NCBI RefSeq assembly: GCF_014639795.1
Contig: NZ_BMGC01000006.1
Span: forward strand, 62,001-126,000
Direction: 5' to 3'
DNA: 64,000 nucleotides
From: Gordonia jinhuaensis
GTDB lineage: Bacteria; Actinomycetota; Actinomycetes; Mycobacteriales; Mycobacteriaceae
The translations under genes and the position numbers were made by a program. The first letter of the stretch is position 1. The number at the start of each line of letters is the position of its first letter. The notes under the pieces are model-generated. The model saw nothing but the letters and a program-made list of their open reading frames with translations. It was not told where the DNA came from and made no database searches. Below are positions 1 to 10,250 of this stretch, in pieces.

Positions 1-575
1 GTGGGCTCCGAGCAGTCCTCGACGTCGCGAGGCGACAGGGAGCGGGCCAGGTCAGCCCGACTGGCATGGGTTTCGCGACCCTGGATCACCGCTTGAGCCA
101 CCGCCATCGGAGAGATGAGGGGATCGCCGATGACGCCGGTGTCACCGAGGTGTTCGGGCGTGGCGTGCGTGACGGTCCAGCGGGCGCCGGCGATCATCTG
201 TGGCACCACCACCCCCACGCACAGATACGACGTCGGCCCCAGCGCGCGAGCGACCGCGGTGAACACGCGACGATAGACCGCCGACTGCCCATCGTGGCGG
301 TCGTCGACGATCACCGCGAACACGTCGCCGAAGCCCTGCTGTTCGCAGACCGCACCGAGGTGGTCGATCACGCTGAGCAGATGGGGCGACAGCAGCTTGT
401 CGCCGGGCCCCTCGAGCAGGATGTCGAAGCGCATGCTCGCACCGATGCGGGCGCTGTCGGGCTCGAAGGCGACCAGCACCAGCGACCGCTCGGGCACGAA
501 GCCGAGCATGCCGGGTATCGCGGTGAGCAGATCGGTCATGTCGTGGAGAGAGACCACGTGGCGTCGGGATGTCAT
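1..575 (-). CDS. DUF4192 domain protein (3' part cut by window edge)
   Basis: The reading frame opens with ATG at 575 and runs without a stop off the left edge, giving about 191 visible residues. The N-terminal pattern, 'LLTAIPGMLGFVPERSLVLVA' split over residues 16-36 and followed by a region rich in 'ALGP' and 'VVDDRH', fits the actinobacterial DUF4192 family, which has no established biochemical role. No signal peptide or membrane segment is visible. It is read in the same direction as the lipoprotein gene upstream of it (675-1406), with a 99-nt gap, so the two may share a transcript. The family call rests on remembered pattern and was not searched. Confidence 0.75.
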   Translation of the reverse strand, partial: MTSRRHVVSLHDMTDLLTAIPGMLGFVPERSLVLVAFEPDSARIGASMRFDILLEGPGDKLLSPHLLSVIDHLGAVCEQQGFGDVFAVIVDDRHDGQSAVYRRVFTAVARALGPTSYLCVGVVVPQMIAGARWTVTHATPEHLGDTGVIGDPLISPMAVAQAVIQGRETHASRADLARSLSPRDVEDCSEP

Positions 576-674
576 GACCCCAGCGTCGCGCCCGGTCGCG
601 TCTGTCAGCGCCCGCCGGCACGCCCGAAACACGAGTTGTCCACGTTCGCGGATCTGTCCCCAACCCTGACGGGG

Positions 675-1406
675 TCACTGTCCTCGGGAACGCTTGACCG
701 CCTTGGTGAAGACCTCGTCGAGAGCCTGACCGTCGGGGGTGGCGGAGGCGCCGGTCCCCACATATGCCGCATAGACCCGGATGCCGTTGTTCTGTGCGAT
801 GAGGATCGTCGACGTGGTGACCGGCTGCGTGGGCGCGCTCAGCTGGTGTACCTCGCGGCGCAGCGCGATCGATTCCTGCGAGGTGACCGGTGCCGGCGGG
901 AGCATCGTGGTGACCACCGACGTCCTCGTGGAGCCGGAGGTGACCGTGTATCTCGGGCAGCGCCGGGCCTGATCGGCCACCGTCGCCAACGGCGAGTCCA
1001 CGGTCGCGGTCACCACGCTCAGATGCGCATCCCCGGAGGGCGACAACGCGTCGAGCACAACCGCTTTTGTCGGATCGAGAGAGTCCGGAAGACATCCCGC
1101 CGGTGCGGTCGTGGCTCCCGGGCGCGCACCGGTGAGGTCGTTGAGCAGATTCGGGGCTTGCGCCGCGGGGATCTGCGCCGCCGAGTAGCCGGCGGGGAAC
1201 TCGTCGACTCGCAGCGATCTCGACTGCAACCCCGACCCGGGATCGTCGCTCGGAGCCGCGCTCCCCGTCGACCCGACGACCGTCAGATCCGCTCCGCCGG
1301 CCACCGCACTTCCGCTCACCTGGCGCTCACATGCCGCAGCCGGGGCGATCGCCACCACGAGCGCGAACGGCAGCCACAGACGTCTCGCACACCGAAGGCT
1401 GCTCAT
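675..1406 (-). CDS. putative secreted lipoprotein, function unknown
   Basis: A 243-aa protein with a classical export signal: basic start (RCARR), a hydrophobic core (LWLPFALVVAIA) and a cysteine at about residue 26 in the context PAAAC. That is a weak lipobox because position -3 is Ala. The segment just after the Cys, VSGSAVAG, is typical of mature N-termini of mycolata lipoproteins. The rest has a Thr/Ser-rich exported composition and conserved-looking Cys residues near CLPDS and RRCPRY. The ATG at 1406 was chosen; a GTG nine bases upstream (1415) is possible. I cannot assign a function. Confidence 0.7.
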   Translation of the reverse strand: MSSLRCARRLWLPFALVVAIAPAAACERQVSGSAVAGGADLTVVGSTGSAAPSDDPGSGLQSRSLRVDEFPAGYSAAQIPAAQAPNLLNDLTGARPGATTAPAGCLPDSLDPTKAVVLDALSPSGDAHLSVVTATVDSPLATVADQARRCPRYTVTSGSTRTSVVTTMLPPAPVTSQESIALRREVHQLSAPTQPVTTSTILIAQNNGIRVYAAYVGTGASATPDGQALDEVFTKAVKRSRGQ

Positions 1407-1507
1407 TGGGTCCACTTTGCCACCTTCACGGCGTTACCAGCGGATCGACACAGCGCTACGGACGTGAAGTGGTTGGCCGGGCACCGACGGTGCCCTACAC
1501 TCGGGTC

Positions 1508-2029
1508 ATGAGCGCAGTGGCGATCACCATCATCATTGTCACCGTCGTGGTCGCGATTCTCATCGTCGCCGGCGCGGCCTGGTACGCACTCGACTCCGAT
1601 CGCCGGATTCGTCGGTTCGCCTCGTCGACCGACGTGGTCCCGGGTCGCCCGAGCAGCGCCCCCCAGTCGTGGACCCATTCGACCGAACCCGAAGCCCTTC
1701 TGCACCAACGCCTCCGGTACGCGATCGCCTCGGTGCACGAGAATCCGACAGTGAGCGGCGACGAGAGCGCCAGCGTCGCGCGCGATCAGCTCGACGATGC
1801 GGTGGTCGCGCTCGACGATCAGCTCGTGGAACTGGCCGGCAACCGCGACGCACCCGACTACGACACCGACCTCCACCGCGCCGACGCCAAAGTCGCCACA
1901 CTCGAACGTCTTCCGGGTCGGATCTGGGGTGTTTCGGCGCAGGAGGCCGAACGCGACATCGTCGCCGTCACCGCGACACTGCGCAGCGACGGCGACGTGC
2001 CACACCCGCCCGCACCAGACAAGGACTGA
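1508..2029 (+). CDS. small N-terminally anchored membrane protein
   Basis: A 173-aa protein with one strongly hydrophobic segment at residues 4-28 (MSAVAITIIIVTVVVAILIV then GAAWYALD), followed by a hydrophilic, acidic, partly helical domain that is probably cytoplasmic. A TACACT hexamer ends seven bases before the ATG and no Shine-Dalgarno is visible, so the message is probably leaderless. An in-frame extension upstream to 1331 is rejected because the hydrophobic segment makes sense as a start-proximal anchor. No family recognised. A tandem repeat begins inside its stop codon. Confidence 0.7.
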   Translation: MSAVAITIIIVTVVVAILIVAGAAWYALDSDRRIRRFASSTDVVPGRPSSAPQSWTHSTEPEALLHQRLRYAIASVHENPTVSGDESASVARDQLDDAVVALDDQLVELAGNRDAPDYDTDLHRADAKVATLERLPGRIWGVSAQEAERDIVAVTATLRSDGDVPHPPAPDKD

Positions 2030-2093
2030 ATCAGACAGCGGTTCGATTCAGACAGCGGGCCGAATCAGACAGCGACCGAATCAGACAGGGGCC
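2028..2093. repeat. four-copy 16/17-bp tandem repeat starting in a stop codon
   Basis: Four consecutive copies of GAATCAGACAGCGGnnC (17, 17, 16, 16 bp) start with the last two bases of the preceding gene's TGA. Copies 2 to 4 carry CGA in place of TGA, so the stop itself is not preserved. They lie between a plus-strand gene and the end of the MBL-hydrolase gene coming from the other side. No hairpin is obvious. Confidence 0.9.
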
Positions 2094-2109
2094 GACGGGT
2101 TCGCGCGAC

Positions 2110-2739
2110 TCAGTGGCCGCGGGCGATCCACTCCTCCAGATGAGGGGATTCCCCGCCGACGGAGGTCGCATCACCGTGACCGGTGTTGACCACGGTCTCG
2201 GCAGGCAGGGTCAGCACCTTGTCGCGGATCGACTCGATGATCGTCGGGAAACTGGAGTACGAGCGGCCGGTGGCGCCCGGACCGCCGTTGAACAGCGTGT
2301 CACCGCTGAACAGCACACCGGCCTCGGGTGAATAGATCACGCTCGACCCGGGTGAATGACCGGGGGTGTTGATCACCACGAGCTCGGTTCCGGCCACCGC
2401 GATCCGCTGTCCGTCGGCCAGATCCCCGTGTCCGACACCGGGATGGGTGTCCTGCCAGAGCATCTCGTCACCCGGATGCAGCAGCACCGGGGCGTCGAAG
2501 TGATCGGACAGCTCCGGCGCAACGGTGATGTGATCGTTGTGGCCGTGCGTGGCGATCACCGCGCGCACGGTCCGGCCGTCGACGGCGTCGATGATCGGCG
2601 CGGCGGTGTGGGCGGCGTCGATGATCACCACCTCCGAGTCGTCGCCGACGATCCAGATGTTGTTGTCGACATCCCACGTGCCGCCGTCGAGGGAGAACGT
2701 GCCGGAGGTGACGACCTTCTCCACCCGCAGTCCGCTCAC
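2110..2739 (-). CDS. MBL-fold metallo-hydrolase of the mscR pair
   Basis: A 209-aa metallo-beta-lactamase-fold hydrolase. The metal-binding signature THGHNDH is at about residues 64-70, with later conserved Asp/His positions in [16 protein letters not shown] and NTGHGD. This is a glyoxalase II-like arrangement. It starts with GTG at 2739, overlapping the mscR stop by 4 nt (GTGA), so the two are translationally coupled. Because the partner oxidises S-hydroxymethyl-mycothiol or reduces S-nitrosomycothiol, the hydrolase may act on the mycothiol thioester product or a related conjugate. That substrate is inferred from context. Confidence 0.85.
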   Translation of the reverse strand: MSGLRVEKVVTSGTFSLDGGTWDVDNNIWIVGDDSEVVIIDAAHTAAPIIDAVDGRTVRAVIATHGHNDHITVAPELSDHFDAPVLLHPGDEMLWQDTHPGVGHGDLADGQRIAVAGTELVVINTPGHSPGSSVIYSPEAGVLFSGDTLFNGGPGATGRSYSSFPTIIESIRDKVLTLPAETVVNTGHGDATSVGGESPHLEEWIARGH

Positions 2740-3824
2740 AGGACCACCACCGACCGGAGCACCTCGCCGGACTCCATCTTGTGGAATGCCGATTCGATGG
2801 CGTCGATCCCGATCCGTTCGGTCACGAACTTCTCCAACGGCAGCCGGCCCTGCTGATAGAGATCGACGTACATGGGGAAATCACGCTCGGGCAGGCAGTC
2901 GCCGTACCACGAGGACTTCAACGCACCGCCGTGGGAGAAGAAGTCGACCAGCGGCATCTCGAGTGTCTTGTCCGGCGTCGGCACACCCACGAGCACCACC
3001 ACACCGGCGAGGTCACGCGCATAGAAGGCGTTGCGATAGGTCTCGGGCCGTCCGACGGCGTCGATGACCACATCGGCACCGTTGCCGTCGGTGAGCTCCT
3101 TGATCTCGGCGACCACGTCGTCGACCTCGGAGTCGTTGATCGTGTGCGTGGCACCGAGTTCGGTGGCCCACTGCAGCTTTCGCGGATCGCGGTCGACGGC
3201 GATGATCGTCGTCGCGCCGGCCAGGCGTGCACCGGCGATCGCTGCGTCGCCCACACCGCCGCAGCCGATGACTGCCACCGAATCCCCGCGCGTCACCCCG
3301 CCGGTGTTGACCGCAGCACCGAGTCCGGCCATCACTCCGCAGCCGAGGAGTCCGACCACGGCCGGATCGGCGTCGGCGGCCACCTTCGTGCACTGCCCCT
3401 CGTGCACCACGGTCTTGTCGGCGAATGCGCCGATCCCCAGTGCCGCGGTCAGCTCGGTGCCGTCCTCGAGTGTCATCGGTGCCGAGGCGTTGTGGGTGTT
3501 GAAGCAGTACCACGGACGACCGCGCTTACACGCCCGGCACTCGCCGCACACCGCACGCCAGTTGAGGATCACGAAGTCGCCCACCTCGACATGTGTCACG
3601 TCGGATCCGACCTCGGCGACCACCCCTGCCGCCTCATGCCCGAGCAGGAAGGGGTATTCGTCGTTGATGCCGCCATCGCGGTAGGCGAGGTCGGTGTGGC
3701 ACACACCGCAGGTCTGGATGTCGACCTTGACGTCGTTGGGTCCCAGGTCGGGCAGCACGATCGTGACCAGTTCGGTGGGCGCCCCCTTGCTCATCGACAC
3801 CACGCCCCGGACCTTCTCGGTCAT
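2736..3824 (-). CDS. mscR: S-(hydroxymethyl)mycothiol dehydrogenase / S-nitrosomycothiol reductase
   Basis: A 362-aa zinc-dependent class III-type alcohol dehydrogenase. The catalytic-zinc motif [13 protein letters not shown] and GHEAAG are near residues 37-68, the structural-zinc cysteines appear in [15 protein letters not shown] (about 94-108), and the Rossmann motif [12 protein letters not shown] is near 186. In mycothiol producers this family oxidises formaldehyde as its mycothiol adduct and reduces S-nitrosomycothiol. The ATG at 3824 is preceded by a good GAGGGAG. The downstream MBL hydrolase is coupled by a 4-nt overlap. Distinguishing it from a generic zinc alcohol dehydrogenase rests on the paired hydrolase and the family signature. 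Confidence 0.88.
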   Translation of the reverse strand: MTEKVRGVVSMSKGAPTELVTIVLPDLGPNDVKVDIQTCGVCHTDLAYRDGGINDEYPFLLGHEAAGVVAEVGSDVTHVEVGDFVILNWRAVCGECRACKRGRPWYCFNTHNASAPMTLEDGTELTAALGIGAFADKTVVHEGQCTKVAADADPAVVGLLGCGVMAGLGAAVNTGGVTRGDSVAVIGCGGVGDAAIAGARLAGATTIIAVDRDPRKLQWATELGATHTINDSEVDDVVAEIKELTDGNGADVVIDAVGRPETYRNAFYARDLAGVVVLVGVPTPDKTLEMPLVDFFSHGGALKSSWYGDCLPERDFPMYVDLYQQGRLPLEKFVTERIGIDAIESAFHKMESGEVLRSVVVL

Positions 3825-4283
3825 CTCGCCACTCCCTCTCAGTAGTCAGTTTTCGGCCGTCTCGTCGTTCGACCGGGCGCGTATCGCGACCGATCGCGCC
3901 CACGACGGCACAGCGGTTCGTCGACCGCTGCGCCATCCAGCGTTCTCAGGTTGCCACACCGGTGCCGACGTAGCGCGCGAACCGCCCTACCGGCAGCGCC
4001 GGTACCGCTGCACTGACTGCCTGCCGATCCCCATCCCACCTGCCTGCCACCTGCCGGGAATCCTCGCGGCGCCGGCGGGGTTGTTCTGACGACGAGTGTG
4101 AGCGTCGCGGGCGCCTACCGCCGATGCCCGGCGATCCCGCCGACGCCACAGCACTCCCCCGTGTCGCCGGTGCCGCACGAGACGATCACCGGCGCGGCCG
4201 AGCCGTCTCGCCGCGCGCCGCCACCCGTGCGCACGGCCCTTCACCGGCATGCGGGAGAATGGAAGAACCATGAGGAGGACACC
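3825..4283. other. intergenic region between divergent mscR and PAC2 gene
   Basis: About 460 bases with no credible gene: short frames on both strands have no ribosome site and Arg/Pro-rich translations. It must hold the promoters for mscR (leftward) and the PAC2-family gene (rightward). No confident -35/-10 pair or operator could be picked. Confidence 0.5.
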
Positions 4284-5363
4284 ATGAACGTCTCCGGGAC
4301 CAGCAACGACGATCAGCACCCGGATCCACAGGACGACCAGTCCATTCCCGAACACGGCGCATCGGATTCCTCGCTGTACGAGCTCGAATTCCCTGCGCCG
4401 GTCGTCACCGCAGACGAGGGCACCGGGCCTGTCCTGGTCCACGCGCTGGAGGGGTTCGCCGACGCGGGGCAGGCCGTGGCCATCGCCGCCGAACATCTGC
4501 GTCAGAGCCTCGACTCCGAACTGCTGGCCACCTTCTCCGGTGACGAGCTGATCGACTACCGCTCGCGGCGGCCGACCATGACGTTCTCCGGAGCCGAGTT
4601 CACCGGCGTCCAGATGCCGTCACTGACGATGCACGCCATCCGCGACAACGCGGGTCGGCCGTTCCTGTTGCTCTCGGGTGCCGAACCCGATCTGCGCTGG
4701 GAGCAGTTCGTCGCCGCGATCCGCCGTCTCTGCGATCGGCTGGGCGTGTCCTCGGTGGTCGGCCTCAATGCCATCCCGATGGCAGTCCCCCACACCCGCC
4801 CGTCCACCATCACCGCACACGGCTCGGCGCAGCATCTGCTCGGTGATCTGCCACGGTGGGGCAACGCGATGAAGATCCCGGGCAGTGCCTCGACGCTGCT
4901 GGAACTGCGTCTGGCCCAGCACGGATACGACACGGCCGGGCTGTCGGTGCATGTGCCGCACTATCTGGCTCAGGCGCAGTACCCGGCCGCATCGTCGAAA
5001 CTGGTCGGCACGCTCGGCGATGTGACCGGCCTCGAACTGCCGACCGCCGCGCTGGACAATGCCGCGACCGACGTGCGTGCGCAGATCGACGCCGAGGTCG
5101 AGGGCAACGCGGAGGTCGAATCCGTGGTCCGCGCACTCGAGGAGCAGTACGACGCCTACACCGATTCGCGCGCCGAATCGGAGTCCCTGCTCGCCGCCGA
5201 CCAGCCGTTGCCCAGCGGGGATGAGATCGGCGCCGAACTCGAACGGTTCCTGGCCGGTCATCTCGGCGATGAGGGTTCGACCGGCGACGAGCCGGACGGC
5301 AACGATCGAGGCGACCTGCGGGGTGACGACTCGCCCGGCGACGCACCGCGCGCCGGGGAGTGA
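4284..5363 (+). CDS. PAC2-family (proteasome assembly chaperone-like) protein
   Basis: A 359-aa protein of the actinobacterial PAC2 family, corresponding to the gene upstream of the nrdR-lexA block in M. tuberculosis (Rv2714). The start-proximal region is acidic and disordered. The fold begins at about residue 34 with ELEFPAPVV, and features such as VHALEGFADAG, YRSRRPTM and LLLSGAEPDLRW are typical. The ATG at 4284 is chosen because GAGGAGG lies seven to thirteen bases upstream. The C-terminal tail is again acidic and disordered. The stop overlaps the GTG of the helicase gene by 4 nt, so they form one translation unit. Biochemical role unknown. Confidence 0.85.
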   Translation: MNVSGTSNDDQHPDPQDDQSIPEHGASDSSLYELEFPAPVVTADEGTGPVLVHALEGFADAGQAVAIAAEHLRQSLDSELLATFSGDELIDYRSRRPTMTFSGAEFTGVQMPSLTMHAIRDNAGRPFLLLSGAEPDLRWEQFVAAIRRLCDRLGVSSVVGLNAIPMAVPHTRPSTITAHGSAQHLLGDLPRWGNAMKIPGSASTLLELRLAQHGYDTAGLSVHVPHYLAQAQYPAASSKLVGTLGDVTGLELPTAALDNAATDVRAQIDAEVEGNAEVESVVRALEEQYDAYTDSRAESESLLAADQPLPSGDEIGAELERFLAGHLGDEGSTGDEPDGNDRGDLRGDDSPGDAPRAGE

Positions 5364-7852
5364 CCGCCGAACCACTCGTCGCGGCGGTCGACGCCGACGC
5401 CGACACGGTGTTCGACCGCTTCACCGACTGGTGGTCAGGTCGCGGGATCGAGTTGTACCCGGCCCAGGAAGAGGCGCTGATCGAGCTGGTCTCCGGCGAC
5501 AACGTCATTCTGTCCACCCCCACCGGGTCGGGGAAGTCACTGGTCGCCTCAGGAGCCATCTTCGCTGCCCTCTCGCGCGGTGAGCGCAGCTTCTACACCG
5601 CACCGATCAAGGCACTGGTCAGTGAGAAGTTCTTCGATCTGTGCGAGCAGTTCGGCGCCGACAACGTCGGGATGCTCACCGGTGATGCGGCGGTCAACAC
5701 CGGTGCGCCGATCATCTGTGCCACCGCTGAGATCCTCGCCAACATCGCACTGCGCGAAGGTGATTCGGCCCCTGTCGGTCTGGTGGTGATGGACGAGTTC
5801 CACTACTACGGCGAGTCCGACCGCGGGTGGGCCTGGCAGGTACCGCTGATCGAGCTGCCCCACGCGCAGTTCCTGCTCATGTCGGCGACCCTCGGCGACG
5901 TCGACTTCTTCGTCGACGACCTCACGCGACGCACGGGCCGCACGACGACGGCGATCACGGGCACCCAGCGACCGGTCCCGCTGAGCTACGACTACGTACG
6001 CACCCCGGTGCACGAGACCATCGAAACCCTCATCGCCGACAAGCAGGCCCCGGTCTACGTGGTGCACTTCACCCAGGCTGCCGCCGTGGAGCGCGCCCAG
6101 GCATTGCTGTCGGCCAACATCTGCACGCGGGAGGAACGCGACGCCATCGCCGAGGCCATCGGCGACTTCCGGTTCAGTGCCGGATTCGGCAAGACGCTGT
6201 CGAAGCTGGTACGCGCCGGCATCGGCGTACACCACGCCGGGATGCTCCCCCGCTACCGCCGACTGGTCGAACGTCTTGCCCAGCAAGGACTTCTACGCGT
6301 CATCGCCGGAACCGACACACTTGGCGTCGGCGTGAACGTGCCCATCCGCACGGTGCTGTTCACCGGGTTGACGAAGTTCGACGGCAACCGGGTACGGCAT
6401 CTGCGCGCCCGCGAGTTTCACCAGATCGCCGGCCGCGCAGGCCGCGCCGGATTCGACACCGAGGGATTCGTGGTGGCACAGGCCCCCGAACATGACGTGG
6501 AGAATGCCAGAGCCGAAGCGAAGGTGGCCGCAGATCCCAAGCGCCGCAAGAAGATCACCAAGAAGAAGGCGCCCGAGGGGTTCGTCTCCTGGGGTGAGGG
6601 CACCTTCGAGAAGCTGATCGCCGCACCACCGGAACCGCTGCGATCGCACTTCCGGGTGAGCACCGCGATGATCATGGACGTGATCGCCCGCCCCGGCGAC
6701 TGTTTCGCCGCCATGCGCCATCTCCTCGAGGACAACCACGAACCGCGCGAGCGCCAACGGCGGCACATCCTGCACACCGTCGAGCTCTATCGCGGCCTGC
6801 TCGACGCCGGAATCGTGGTGCGCCGCGACCCGTCGGCACCGAGTTCTGATCCACGCTGGGACGGCAAGAACGTCGAGCTCACCGCCGACCTGCCCGACGA
6901 CATCGCCCTGACCCGCCCGCTCTCGGAATTCGCGCTGGCCGCCTTCGAACTCCTCGACGCCGACGCACCCGATCACGCGCTCGACGTCATCTCGGTGATC
7001 GAGGCGACCGTCGACGACCCACGACCGGTGCTCATGGCGCAACGTAGTGCGGCGCGCGATGCGGCGATGGCGGAGATGAAGGCCGACGGCGTCGAGTACG
7101 AGGAACGGATGGCCGAACTGGCCGAGATCACGTGGCCGATGCCGCTGGCCGATCTGATCGATGCCGGCTTCACGATCTACCGCAGCGCCCACCCGTGGGT
7201 CTCATCACCACCGAGCCCGAAGTCTGTGCTGCGCATGATGATCGAGGAGGGTATGGACTTCAACGATCTCATCGCGCGCTTCTCCCTGGCGCGCAGCGAG
7301 GGCGTGGTGCTGCGTTATCTGACCGACGTGTACCGGGTACTCCGTCAGGGGCTGCCGTCATCGGTGCGCGATGACGAGATCGACGAGATCACCGCCTGGC
7401 TCGGTCAGCTGATCCGCGGGGTCGACTCGTCGCTCATCGACGAGTGGGATGCACTCATCCATCCCGGCGAGCCCGATGCCCCCGCGCAGCAGCCACGGTT
7501 CGCCGGACCCGACGTGCGCGGGTGGCGACGTGCGTTGCGCACCAAGATGTTCCAGATCGTGGTGTTGCTGGCCCGCGAGGATTACACACAGTTGCGCGCT
7601 CGGTATCCCGACGTGGACTGGGAGGACGAGTTCGACGAGTACTTCGCCGAATACGACTCGGTGGGCGCGGGGCCGGACGCGCGCGGTCCGGCGTTGTTCG
7701 GTGTCGACGAGTCCGGCGACGAGTGGCACCTGCGTCAGACCATCGACGACCCGGCCGGCGACCACGGATGGGCGATCACCGCTCGCGCCGACGCACCCAC
7801 CACCCCCGACGCCGAGCCGGAACTGCGCGACGTCGCGATCATCGCCGGCTGA
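5360..7852 (+). CDS. DEAD/DEAH-box RNA helicase with DUF3516 domain
   Basis: An 830-aa Ski2/Mtr4-like superfamily II helicase. Walker A is TPTGSGKS (residues 53-60), the Walker B box is MDEFHYY (about 140), motif III is LLMSATLGD (about 175), motif V is [10 protein letters not shown] (about 320) and motif VI is [10 protein letters not shown] (about 355). The C-terminal half, after a Lys-rich [10 protein letters not shown] linker, corresponds to DUF3516. It probably unwinds structured RNA. The GTG start at 5360 overlaps the PAC2 gene stop. Its 3' end overlaps the converging oxyR gene by 14 nt. Confidence 0.9.
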   Translation: MTAEPLVAAVDADADTVFDRFTDWWSGRGIELYPAQEEALIELVSGDNVILSTPTGSGKSLVASGAIFAALSRGERSFYTAPIKALVSEKFFDLCEQFGADNVGMLTGDAAVNTGAPIICATAEILANIALREGDSAPVGLVVMDEFHYYGESDRGWAWQVPLIELPHAQFLLMSATLGDVDFFVDDLTRRTGRTTTAITGTQRPVPLSYDYVRTPVHETIETLIADKQAPVYVVHFTQAAAVERAQALLSANICTREERDAIAEAIGDFRFSAGFGKTLSKLVRAGIGVHHAGMLPRYRRLVERLAQQGLLRVIAGTDTLGVGVNVPIRTVLFTGLTKFDGNRVRHLRAREFHQIAGRAGRAGFDTEGFVVAQAPEHDVENARAEAKVAADPKRRKKITKKKAPEGFVSWGEGTFEKLIAAPPEPLRSHFRVSTAMIMDVIARPGDCFAAMRHLLEDNHEPRERQRRHILHTVELYRGLLDAGIVVRRDPSAPSSDPRWDGKNVELTADLPDDIALTRPLSEFALAAFELLDADAPDHALDVISVIEATVDDPRPVLMAQRSAARDAAMAEMKADGVEYEERMAELAEITWPMPLADLIDAGFTIYRSAHPWVSSPPSPKSVLRMMIEEGMDFNDLIARFSLARSEGVVLRYLTDVYRVLRQGLPSSVRDDEIDEITAWLGQLIRGVDSSLIDEWDALIHPGEPDAPAQQPRFAGPDVRGWRRALRTKMFQIVVLLAREDYTQLRARYPDVDWEDEFDEYFAEYDSVGAGPDARGPALFGVDESGDEWHLRQTIDDPAGDHGWAITARADAPTTPDAEPELRDVAIIAG

Positions 7853-8849
7853 CCGCGCGCGTCGACGACAGCCCACCGACCTCGTCGAGCGCTTCGAGTC
7901 GCACCTGTGCGGGCCGGTCGACCGGCGTCACCCGATGGGCAGCGCCGATCAGGCCGGTGAGCGTACGTGCGAGAACTCCGTAGGCGTCGTCGCGGCCACT
8001 GCTGGCGCGATACACCAGCCCGATCCGCCTGCCGGGCACCGGTTCTGCGAAGGTGGCGGTCGCCAGCCGACCGCGTCCGGTCTCGGCGCCGACGGCGGTC
8101 TCGGGAATCAACGTGACACCCAGTCCGCCCTCGACACAGTGCACAGCCGTGGCCAGCGACGCCGCTCGGGTGTGGCCGAGATCGGGTCGCACACCGGCGA
8201 GGCGACACACCTCCAGCGCCTGATCGCGCAGACAGTGCCCCTCGTCGAGCAGGAGCAGCGGAAGATCGCGCAGTACTTCCGGTGACACGCTCGTCGAGTC
8301 GGCCAGCGGGTGGTCGCCGGGTAGCGCGAGAACGAAATCCTCGTCGTACATGGGGATCTCGACCAGACCGCCCCCCTCCACCGGAAGTGCGAGGATCGCC
8401 ACGTCGAGTGACCCGTCGGCGAGTGCCGAGACCAATCGTGCGGTTTGGTCCTCCACGACACGCAGACCCAGATCCGGCAACGTCTCGGCCAGCCCGCTCA
8501 ACACCACCGGGAGCACATACGGCGCAACGGTGGGGATGAGCCCCACCCGTAGCACTGACGACAGTGGATCACCCAAACCCGCAGCGGCTGTGGTGAACTC
8601 GTCGAACGCGCCCACTGCGGCGGCCGCCCGCGGGAGGAGCTGCTCACCGTCGGCGGTGAGCATCACCCGTCGCGTGGACCGTTCGACGAGGCGTACGTGC
8701 AGTCCCTCTTCGAGGGCGGCGAGCGCCTGCGACAGCGAGGGCTGCGAGACACCCAAAGCCGAAGCAGCCGAGCCGAAATGGCGCTTCTGCGCGATGGCCA
8801 CGAAGGCGCGCAGGCCGACGATCGACGGTTGATAAGACTGATTGGACAT
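7839..8849 (-). CDS. oxyR: LysR-family peroxide sensor OxyR
   Basis: A 336-aa LysR regulator with the HTH in residues 10-60 ([20 protein letters not shown], then [12 protein letters not shown]). Two cysteines in the inducer domain, C206 and C215 in [13 protein letters not shown], are the redox pair of OxyR proteins. It is divergent from ahpC-ahpD, the standard target, so it should activate them on peroxide stress. The ATG at 8849 was chosen over one 54 bases upstream because family N-termini begin just before the HTH. A TATATT box ends seven bases before this ATG, implying a leaderless mRNA. Confidence 0.95.
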   Translation of the reverse strand: MSNQSYQPSIVGLRAFVAIAQKRHFGSAASALGVSQPSLSQALAALEEGLHVRLVERSTRRVMLTADGEQLLPRAAAAVGAFDEFTTAAAGLGDPLSSVLRVGLIPTVAPYVLPVVLSGLAETLPDLGLRVVEDQTARLVSALADGSLDVAILALPVEGGGLVEIPMYDEDFVLALPGDHPLADSTSVSPEVLRDLPLLLLDEGHCLRDQALEVCRLAGVRPDLGHTRAASLATAVHCVEGGLGVTLIPETAVGAETGRGRLATATFAEPVPGRRIGLVYRASSGRDDAYGVLARTLTGLIGAAHRVTPVDRPAQVRLEALDEVGGLSSTRAVSRR

Positions 8850-8872
8850 GGCTATCAATATAGTGCCAATCA
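8829..8872. promoter_or_regulatory. oxyR promoter with nested inverted repeats (candidate OxyR site)
   Basis: On the minus strand a TATATT -10 hexamer (8857-8862) lies seven bases before the oxyR ATG. The same stretch holds two inverted repeats: TTGATA/TATCAA at 8829-8834 and 8853-8858, and GATTGG/CCAATC at 8840-8845 and 8867-8872. LysR regulators usually autoregulate through dyads at the divergent promoter, so these are candidate OxyR contacts. The assignment is inferred. Confidence 0.5.
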
Positions 8873-9009
8873 TCACGTTTCGTTTTCGATCCGAATCCGG
8901 CAAGATCGACAGTGCACGGCACCAGACCGGTGCCCACTCACCCCAACCTCGACACGGCTCACACCTGTTCGGTACGGGGCGAGGCCAAGAAACTCACGAA
9001 GGAGCATTC

Positions 9010-9597
9010 ATGGCCCTGTTGACCATCGGCGACCAGTTCCCCTCGTACTCCCTGACCGCGGTGATCGGCGGTGATCTCTCGAAGGTCGATGCACAGCAGC
9101 CTGACGACTACTTCACCACCGTCACCAGCGACGACCACCCCGGCAAGTGGCGGATCATCTTCTTCTGGCCCAAGGACTTCACGTTCGTGTGCCCGACCGA
9201 GATCGCCGCCTTCGGCAAGCTGAACGACGAATTCGCCGACCGCGACGCCCAGGTGCTCGGTGCCTCGGTGGACAACGAGTTCGTCCACTTCCAGTGGCGC
9301 GCACAGCACGAGGATCTCAAGACCCTCCCCTTCCCGATGCTCTCGGACCTCAAGCGTGAGCTCGTGGCGGCCACCGGTGTGCTCAACGCCGACGGTGTCG
9401 CCGATCGTGCGACGTTCATCGTCGACCCGAACAACGAGATCCAGTTCGTCTCCGTCACCGCGGGTTCGGTGGGCCGCAACGTCGACGAGGTCCTGCGTGT
9501 CCTCGACGCACTGCAGTCCGATGAGCTGTGTGCCTGCAACTGGCGCAAGGGTGACCCGACGATCGACGCCGGCGAGCTCCTCACCTCGGCGGTCTGA
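9010..9597 (+). CDS. ahpC: alkyl hydroperoxide reductase / peroxiredoxin AhpC
   Basis: A 195-aa 2-Cys peroxiredoxin with peroxidatic C61 in FTFVCPTE and C174/C176 in LCACNW. These are the same positions and the three-cysteine arrangement of mycobacterial AhpC. It reduces organic peroxides, H2O2 and peroxynitrite, and is recycled by AhpD. The ATG at 9010 has AAGGAG seven bases upstream; an upstream in-frame ATG at 8842 would run through the oxyR start and is rejected. It is followed after 5 nt by ahpD and is divergent from oxyR. Confidence 0.97.
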   Translation: MALLTIGDQFPSYSLTAVIGGDLSKVDAQQPDDYFTTVTSDDHPGKWRIIFFWPKDFTFVCPTEIAAFGKLNDEFADRDAQVLGASVDNEFVHFQWRAQHEDLKTLPFPMLSDLKRELVAATGVLNADGVADRATFIVDPNNEIQFVSVTAGSVGRNVDEVLRVLDALQSDELCACNWRKGDPTIDAGELLTSAV

Positions 9598-9602
9598 TCG
9601 AC

Positions 9603-10142
9603 ATGAGCATCGACAACCTGAAGAACGCGATCCCCGAGTACGCCAAGGATCTCAAGCTCAACCTCGGCTCTCTCGCCCGTTCCACCGAGCTCAACGAGCA
9701 GCAGCTGTGGGGCACGCTCCTGGCTTCGGCGGCGGCCACCCGCAACGCGACCGTGCTCAAAGAGGTCAGCGAGGAAGCCGCCGACACCCTGTCGGCCGAC
9801 GCCTACAACGCTGCTCTGGGCGCCTCGTCGATCATGGGGATGAACAACGTCGCCTACCGCGCCAAGAGCTTCCTCGGTGACGACTACGCCCAGGTGCGTA
9901 TGGGTCTGCGGATGAACATCATCGGCAATCCCGGCGTCGACAAGACCGACTTCGAGCTGTGGAGCCTGGCCGTGTCGACCATCAACGGTTGCCACGACTG
10001 CACCGCTGCCCATGCCAAGGTGGTCCGCGATGCCGGCCTCACCAAGGAGCAGGTGTGGGAGGCCGTCAAGGTCGCAGCGACACTGCAGGGTGTGGCGCAG
10101 GCGATCACCAATGCCGAGATCCTCGGTGGCGTGAGCGTCTAG
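9603..10142 (+). CDS. ahpD: alkyl hydroperoxidase AhpD
   Basis: A 179-aa carboxymuconolactone-decarboxylase-fold protein with the catalytic centre C130-H-D-C133 and H137 (GCHDCTAAH), as in M. tuberculosis AhpD. It acts as a thioredoxin-like adaptor that passes electrons from dihydrolipoamide to AhpC. It sits 5 nt behind ahpC and a strong terminator follows, so ahpC-ahpD is a complete two-gene operon. Confidence 0.97.
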   Translation: MSIDNLKNAIPEYAKDLKLNLGSLARSTELNEQQLWGTLLASAAATRNATVLKEVSEEAADTLSADAYNAALGASSIMGMNNVAYRAKSFLGDDYAQVRMGLRMNIIGNPGVDKTDFELWSLAVSTINGCHDCTAAHAKVVRDAGLTKEQVWEAVKVAATLQGVAQAITNAEILGGVSV

Positions 10143-10166
10143 TCCGCAACCGCACGATCACAGATC

Positions 10167-10207
10167 ACGAGTGAGGCCCCGCCGGTCACCGGCGGGGCCT
10201 CACTCGT
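10167..10207. terminator. perfect 20-bp terminator stem after ahpCD
   Basis: The arms 10167-10186 and 10188-10207 are perfect reverse complements (ACGAGTGAGGCCCCGCCGGT against its complement) around a single central base. The sequence continues TGTGGT with no long T run. It lies 25 nt after ahpD and 40 nt beyond the end of the converging DUF2185 gene, so it can serve both directions. Confidence 0.9.
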
Positions 10208-10220
10208 TGTGGTGCTCCCG

Positions 10221-10250
10221 GCCAGGTGATCTCAAGCCACGTGATCTCAG
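10221..10250. repeat. 2 x 15-bp tandem repeat over a stop codon
   Basis: GCCAGGTGATCTCAA and GCCACGTGATCTCAG follow each other directly. The second copy contains the complement of the DUF2185 gene's stop (TCA at 10247-10249); the first repeats it 15 bases downstream in the same frame. Confidence 0.85.
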
